Assembly (NCBI RefSeq): GCF_001723355.1
Contig: NZ_LPWE01000003.1
Location: 62,001 to 126,000 of the forward strand
Direction of reading: 5' to 3'
DNA length: 64,000 nt
From: Methyloceanibacter stevinii
GTDB taxonomy: Bacteria > Pseudomonadota > Alphaproteobacteria > Rhizobiales > Methyloligellaceae
In this document: positions 59,602 through 64,000 of the stretch, piece after piece
Numbering within the stretch: the stretch's first letter is position 1
Layout: the number at the start of each line of letters is the position of its first letter
Notes under the pieces: model-generated
What the model saw: only the letters and a program-made list of their open reading frames with translations
What the model was told of the DNA's origin: nothing
The model's database searches: none
Translations under genes and position numbers: made by a program

Positions 59602-59819
59602 GGGTTCCCTTTCAGCCCGGCTCTCTTCTTCAAAGGGCCCTGAGCCCAACGCGATACGGGACATAGAATACAGCATATTCGGCCACGAAAGCTATGTCAG
59701 GGGCCTTAAGGAACGCTTGCCGCCCCGCCCCCCCAAAGGCCCGTAAACCGTGCTTTTGGGGCCTTCCGGGCCCGTTCTCGCTTGGTATGGTGAACTGATC
59801 GTGGCAGTTAGCTGAAGCC

Positions 59820-61591
59820 ATGGCGGGGATTCACGACAGCTTGACGGCGGGTTCGGCGTCCAAGGCGGATGCCGCTCCCTCCCAGAGGGAGCCTACGCCA
59901 AGGGTGCCATCAGCAAGGGAGCTAACACCAAGGGCGCTGGCCACCGGCCTGATCCTCGGCGCGCTCCTGGCCCCCTGCAATGTCTATTCAGGCTGAAGAT
60001 CGGCTGGTCGTTCAACATGTCGATCACCGCCTTGCTGCTGGCCTTTGCGTTTTGGGCGCCCATAACGCGGCTTCTGCGGCGCCCGTCCTGGGGCATGCTC
60101 GAGAGCAACATCAATCAAACCACGGCCTCGGCCGCCGCGGCCATTACGTCGAGCGGCCTCGTCGCGCCGATCCCGGCGCTGGCGGCGATGACGGGCGAGA
60201 ACCTGCCCTGGCTACCCCTCATCGTCTGGGTGTTCTCGGTGAGCTTCCTCGGCGTGTGGATCGGCTGGTTCCTGCGGCCGCGGATGATCGAGCAGTCCGA
60301 TCTCGTCTTTCCCGCCGGCATGGCGGCGGCACAGACCATGCGCGATATGTTCGCCCATGCGGACGAGGCGATGTCGCGGGTCAAGGTCCTGATGTCGTCT
60401 CTGGTGGGCGCGATCCTGTTCAACGTACTCGACAAGCTGGTCTGGCAAATCCCGAGGGTGGGGCCCACCCTGACCGCCTCGAAGCTGACCTTCGTGTTCG
60501 ATCCATCGCTGCTGCTGCTGGGCTTCGGCGGCATCATCGGCTTGCGGGCGGGCCTCGGCTTGCTGATCGGCGCGCTGCTCGCGTGGGGTCTGATCGGGCC
60601 CGTGTTGATCGAGCACGGGATCGTTCAGGTCTCGGAAAGCCAGGTGAGCTGGTTCGAGCCGCTGGTCGGCTGGCTGCTCTGGCCGGGGGTCGCCGTGATG
60701 GTGGCGGCCAGTCTCACCAGCTTCGCCGCCTCGCTGTTCGCGGTCTCGAAACACCATCCGCACGGTCAGGCGCCCACACGCGCATCCGGGAACGGCTGGT
60801 TTCAGTTCGCCGGGTTTACCGTCGCGGCGGCGCTCGCCATCGTGCTCCAGGTCGTCCTGTTCAATGTGCATTGGACGATGGCGCTGGCGTCCATCCCCGT
60901 GGCCTTCGTGCTGGCCACGGTGGCCGCCCGCGTCGTCGGAGAGACATCGGTCGCGCCGATCGGGGCGATCGGCAAGGTCTCACAGCTGACATTTGGGGCT
61001 ATGGCCCCGGGCCAGCCCATCACCAATCTCATGACCGCCAATGTAGCGGGCGGGTCGGCGGGCCAGTCTGCGGACCTTCTCAACGATTTTCGCGCGGGCC
61101 ATGAGGTCGGTGCGCATCCGGCGCGCCAGGTCGTGGCCCAGTGCGCGGGCGTCGTGGTCGGCAGCATCGTCAGCAGTCTCGTGTACCTGATGCTGATCCC
61201 GGATCCGGCCACGCAACTGTTCACGCCGGAATGGCCCGCGCCCGCCGTCGCCGTTTGGAAGGCAGTGGCGGAGGCCCTCAGCGACGGACTTGGCGGGATC
61301 GCCCCGTCCGCGCTTTGGGCCATGGCCGTCGGCGGGGTGCTCGGCGTGGTGCTGGCTCTGTTGGAGCGCTGGCTGGACCCGAAACGTCTGATCTTCGTGC
61401 CGAGCGGGGCGGCACTGGGCCTCGCCTTCGTGATCCCGGCCAGCACGTCGCTGATGCTGTTCGCGGGCGCGGGGCTGGCCGCCATCGCGCATAAATTCGC
61501 ACCCCACTGGGCCGCGCGTTTTCTCTTGAGCGTGGCCGCAGGATTGGTGGCGGGCGAAAGCCTGTTCGGCGTCGTTTCGGTGTGGTTCTGA
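59820..61591 (+). CDS. OPT-family oligopeptide transporter (N-terminus frameshifted)
   Basis: About 590 residues after one C is restored near 59992. The first 57 residues (MAGIHDSLTAGSA, then 'LATGLILGALLAPCNVYSGL') lie in a separate frame and include the conserved OPT motif 'NVYSGLKIGWSFN'. About 14 membrane helices follow, with 'SNINQTTASAAAAITSSGLV' and 'NLMTANVAGGSAGQSADLL'. Members import small peptides or metal chelates. No operon partners are evident. Confidence 0.9.
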
Positions 61592-61607
61592 GGGCTACCG
61601 AGAGCCG

Positions 61608-62672
<1,065 letters not shown>

Positions 62673-63638
62673 TTATCCTCTCGAATCAAGACCGAGCGCC
62701 GCGCGGATCGGGGCGGCGACGGCTTCGGTGTCGTTGACTGGTGCATAGTCGAACGGATCGACGTGGCCCTCGAACGGGCGCGTGGCGCCACGTTCGCGCA
62801 TCAGGGCATGGAATCGGGACAGCCGCGCGGACCGGCCGGAGAGGGCCTGCGTGTAGACGGGCTTGCCCGTACCCGTGGCCTCGGTGACCATATTGACGGA
62901 GTCCTCGGTGACGACGATGGCGTCCGCCAGCGACAGAAACGCGAGATAGGGATTCTCGCCGGTCCCGTCCCAGACCACGTGCGGCACGTCCGCGACTGCT
63001 TCGGCGACGGCACGCAGCGTGTCGGGGCGGGTGCGGCGCGAGGGTGTGATCAGGAGGGATCCGCCGGTCTCTCGGGCGGCCGCTGCCAGCGACGCCCCAA
63101 ATCGTGCGCCGGCCTCCGGCGGGAAGCTGAAGGCGCGGCTCTCGCCGCCCAGAAGCACGGTGATGCGGGGGTGAGGCAGATCGGCGATGCGTGGCGCGTA
63201 GCGCGCGCCGGCCTCGGCCAGCTTATCTGCCGTTACCCTATGGACGGCCCCGAACGTCGTGATCACGTTCGGCCCCTCGAAATCGTCATGCACCGGCGCG
63301 GCGACGAGGTCGAATAAGCGTGCCGGGACCTTGGGGTTTTGGATGTGGACTCCATAGGCGCCGCCGAGCTGCTTGATGGCGAGGGCCAGCGGCACGCTGC
63401 GCCGCCCGATCGAAATGACCAGACGCGGCCAAGGCGGGGCGAGGGGGCTGTTCGACTGCGAGGCCGAAATCCGGCCCTTCGCGGGCACAAGGTGCTGGAA
63501 ACGGGTCGGAATCAGCTGCATCGGCCCGGTGGGCTTCACGCGCTTCAGGACATAGGGCAGGCCTACCGCTTCAGCCACGGCGATGCCTTGTGCCTCCATG
63601 CCCACCGCGCCGTCCGTGACGATCCAGGTTTCCGGCAT
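62673..63638 (-). CDS. ELM1/DUF1022 family protein
   Basis: A 321-residue protein with the GT-B-like ELM1 fold: 'WIVTDGAVGMEAQGIAVAEA', 'VHIQNPKVPARLFDLV', 'ITVLLGGESRAFSF' and 'AIVVTEDSVNMVTEATGTGK'. Plant ELM1 acts in mitochondrial division; bacterial members are probably nucleotide-sugar transferases or have an unknown role. The pair with trxB is common in alphaproteobacteria. Confidence 0.88.
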   Translation of the reverse strand: MPETWIVTDGAVGMEAQGIAVAEAVGLPYVLKRVKPTGPMQLIPTRFQHLVPAKGRISASQSNSPLAPPWPRLVISIGRRSVPLALAIKQLGGAYGVHIQNPKVPARLFDLVAAPVHDDFEGPNVITTFGAVHRVTADKLAEAGARYAPRIADLPHPRITVLLGGESRAFSFPPEAGARFGASLAAAARETGGSLLITPSRRTRPDTLRAVAEAVADVPHVVWDGTGENPYLAFLSLADAIVVTEDSVNMVTEATGTGKPVYTQALSGRSARLSRFHALMRERGATRPFEGHVDPFDYAPVNDTEAVAAPIRAALGLDSRG

Positions 63639-63815
63639 GGGTTTCCTTAAATCCTACTCACGAGAATTTCCAGAATGGAAAATGCTCAAATTCTTTTCGA
63701 TTCCGTTGTGTGGGAGGCACAAAAGTATGCAAAACTTCCCCACTGAACGTCAGTGACCTGCCATCGCGCCTTCTACCGCGATGCGCCCGCGATCGTCTAG
63801 GGAGCATGGGGCCCG

Positions 63816-64000
63816 ATGCGTGCCGCCCGCCTCGATTCCACGGATTGGCTGATCTTGCGTGAATTGCAGGCTGACGGCCGCATCACGAACATCGAATTGG
63901 CGCGCAAAGTGGGCATTTCCGCGCCGCCCTGCCTGCGCCGTGTCCGGGCGCTGGAAGAGGCGGGCATTATCAAGGGCTTCACGGTCCTGCTCAACGATCG
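63816..64000 (+). CDS. Lrp/AsnC-family regulator (partial, 3' end outside window)
   Basis: The first 61 residues: 'LDSTDWLILRELQADGRITN' and 'IELARKVGISAPPCLRRVRA', the HTH of Lrp-type regulators, then 'EEAGIIKGFTVLLND' as the start of the RAM domain. The window ends here. GGGAGC is about ten bases upstream of the ATG. It is divergent from the ELM1/trxB pair. Confidence 0.92.
   Translation, partial: MRAARLDSTDWLILRELQADGRITNIELARKVGISAPPCLRRVRALEEAGIIKGFTVLLND

Overview
This is a GC-rich window from an alphaproteobacterium, most likely a Hyphomicrobiales methylotroph of the Hyphomicrobium/Methyloligella/Methyloceanibacter kind. That placement is inferred from gene content: a trimethylamine dehydrogenase with its ETF pair, a glutamine-synthetase/GlxBCD cluster of the N-methylglutamate type, a phasin, a glyoxylate-type class V aminotransferase, an RlpA, an ELM1 protein, and an Lrp regulator near trxB. 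I see no tRNA, rRNA, CRISPR array or insertion sequence.

Bases 1-28,700 look like a methylated-amine island. An APC permease (255-1871) converges on a GcvT-type folate enzyme (1990-3099), which diverges from tmd (3451-5646). Downstream of tmd are a membrane Fe-S oxidoreductase of the DgcB type, an LRV-repeat protein and etfBA. Together they form a plausible path of TMA to Tmd to ETF to quinone. A regulatory block follows: a PAS/degenerate-GGDEF protein, a soluble NarX-like kinase with its LuxR-type regulator, an XRE-cupin regulator, a universal stress protein and RibBA. A second operon (18275-24778) then encodes a DAO-family flavoenzyme, a glutamine-synthetase-family ligase, the three GlxBCD (MgsABC-like) subunits and an unknown 132-aa protein. 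It ends in a paralogous APC permease, an Amt-family transporter and a 70-aa single-pass membrane protein. The operon is preceded by a sigma-54-like element and two palindromes. The three-part hypothesis is that tmd strips TMA, the ligase and Glx proteins handle methylamine as gamma-glutamylmethylamide/N-methylglutamate, and the DAO flavoenzyme oxidises the product. The last step is inference.

Bases 28,700-64,000 are mostly housekeeping and envelope genes: an outer-membrane barrel, RNase T2 and an M20 peptidase, a cold-shock protein, RlpA, two MltB-type transglycosylases, DoxX, uvrB, two ferritin-like proteins (one fused to a 2Fe-2S ferredoxin), an FNT channel, a histone-H1-like protein with RKSTA repeats, aspartate aminotransferase, a Mop domain protein, an EF-G-like GTPase lacking the catalytic His, a class V aminotransferase, a TPR-hydrolase fusion, a thermonuclease, a phasin, an OPT transporter, trxB, ELM1 and a partial Lrp. 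A Shedu-like (DUF4263) candidate defence gene sits beside uvrB.

At least fourteen genes, including uvrB, etfA and aspC, are broken by single-base indels, mostly in short homopolymers. Correcting one to three bases restores full family length in every case, so I read these as sequencing or assembly errors, not pseudogenes. Their coordinates below span the repaired gene.
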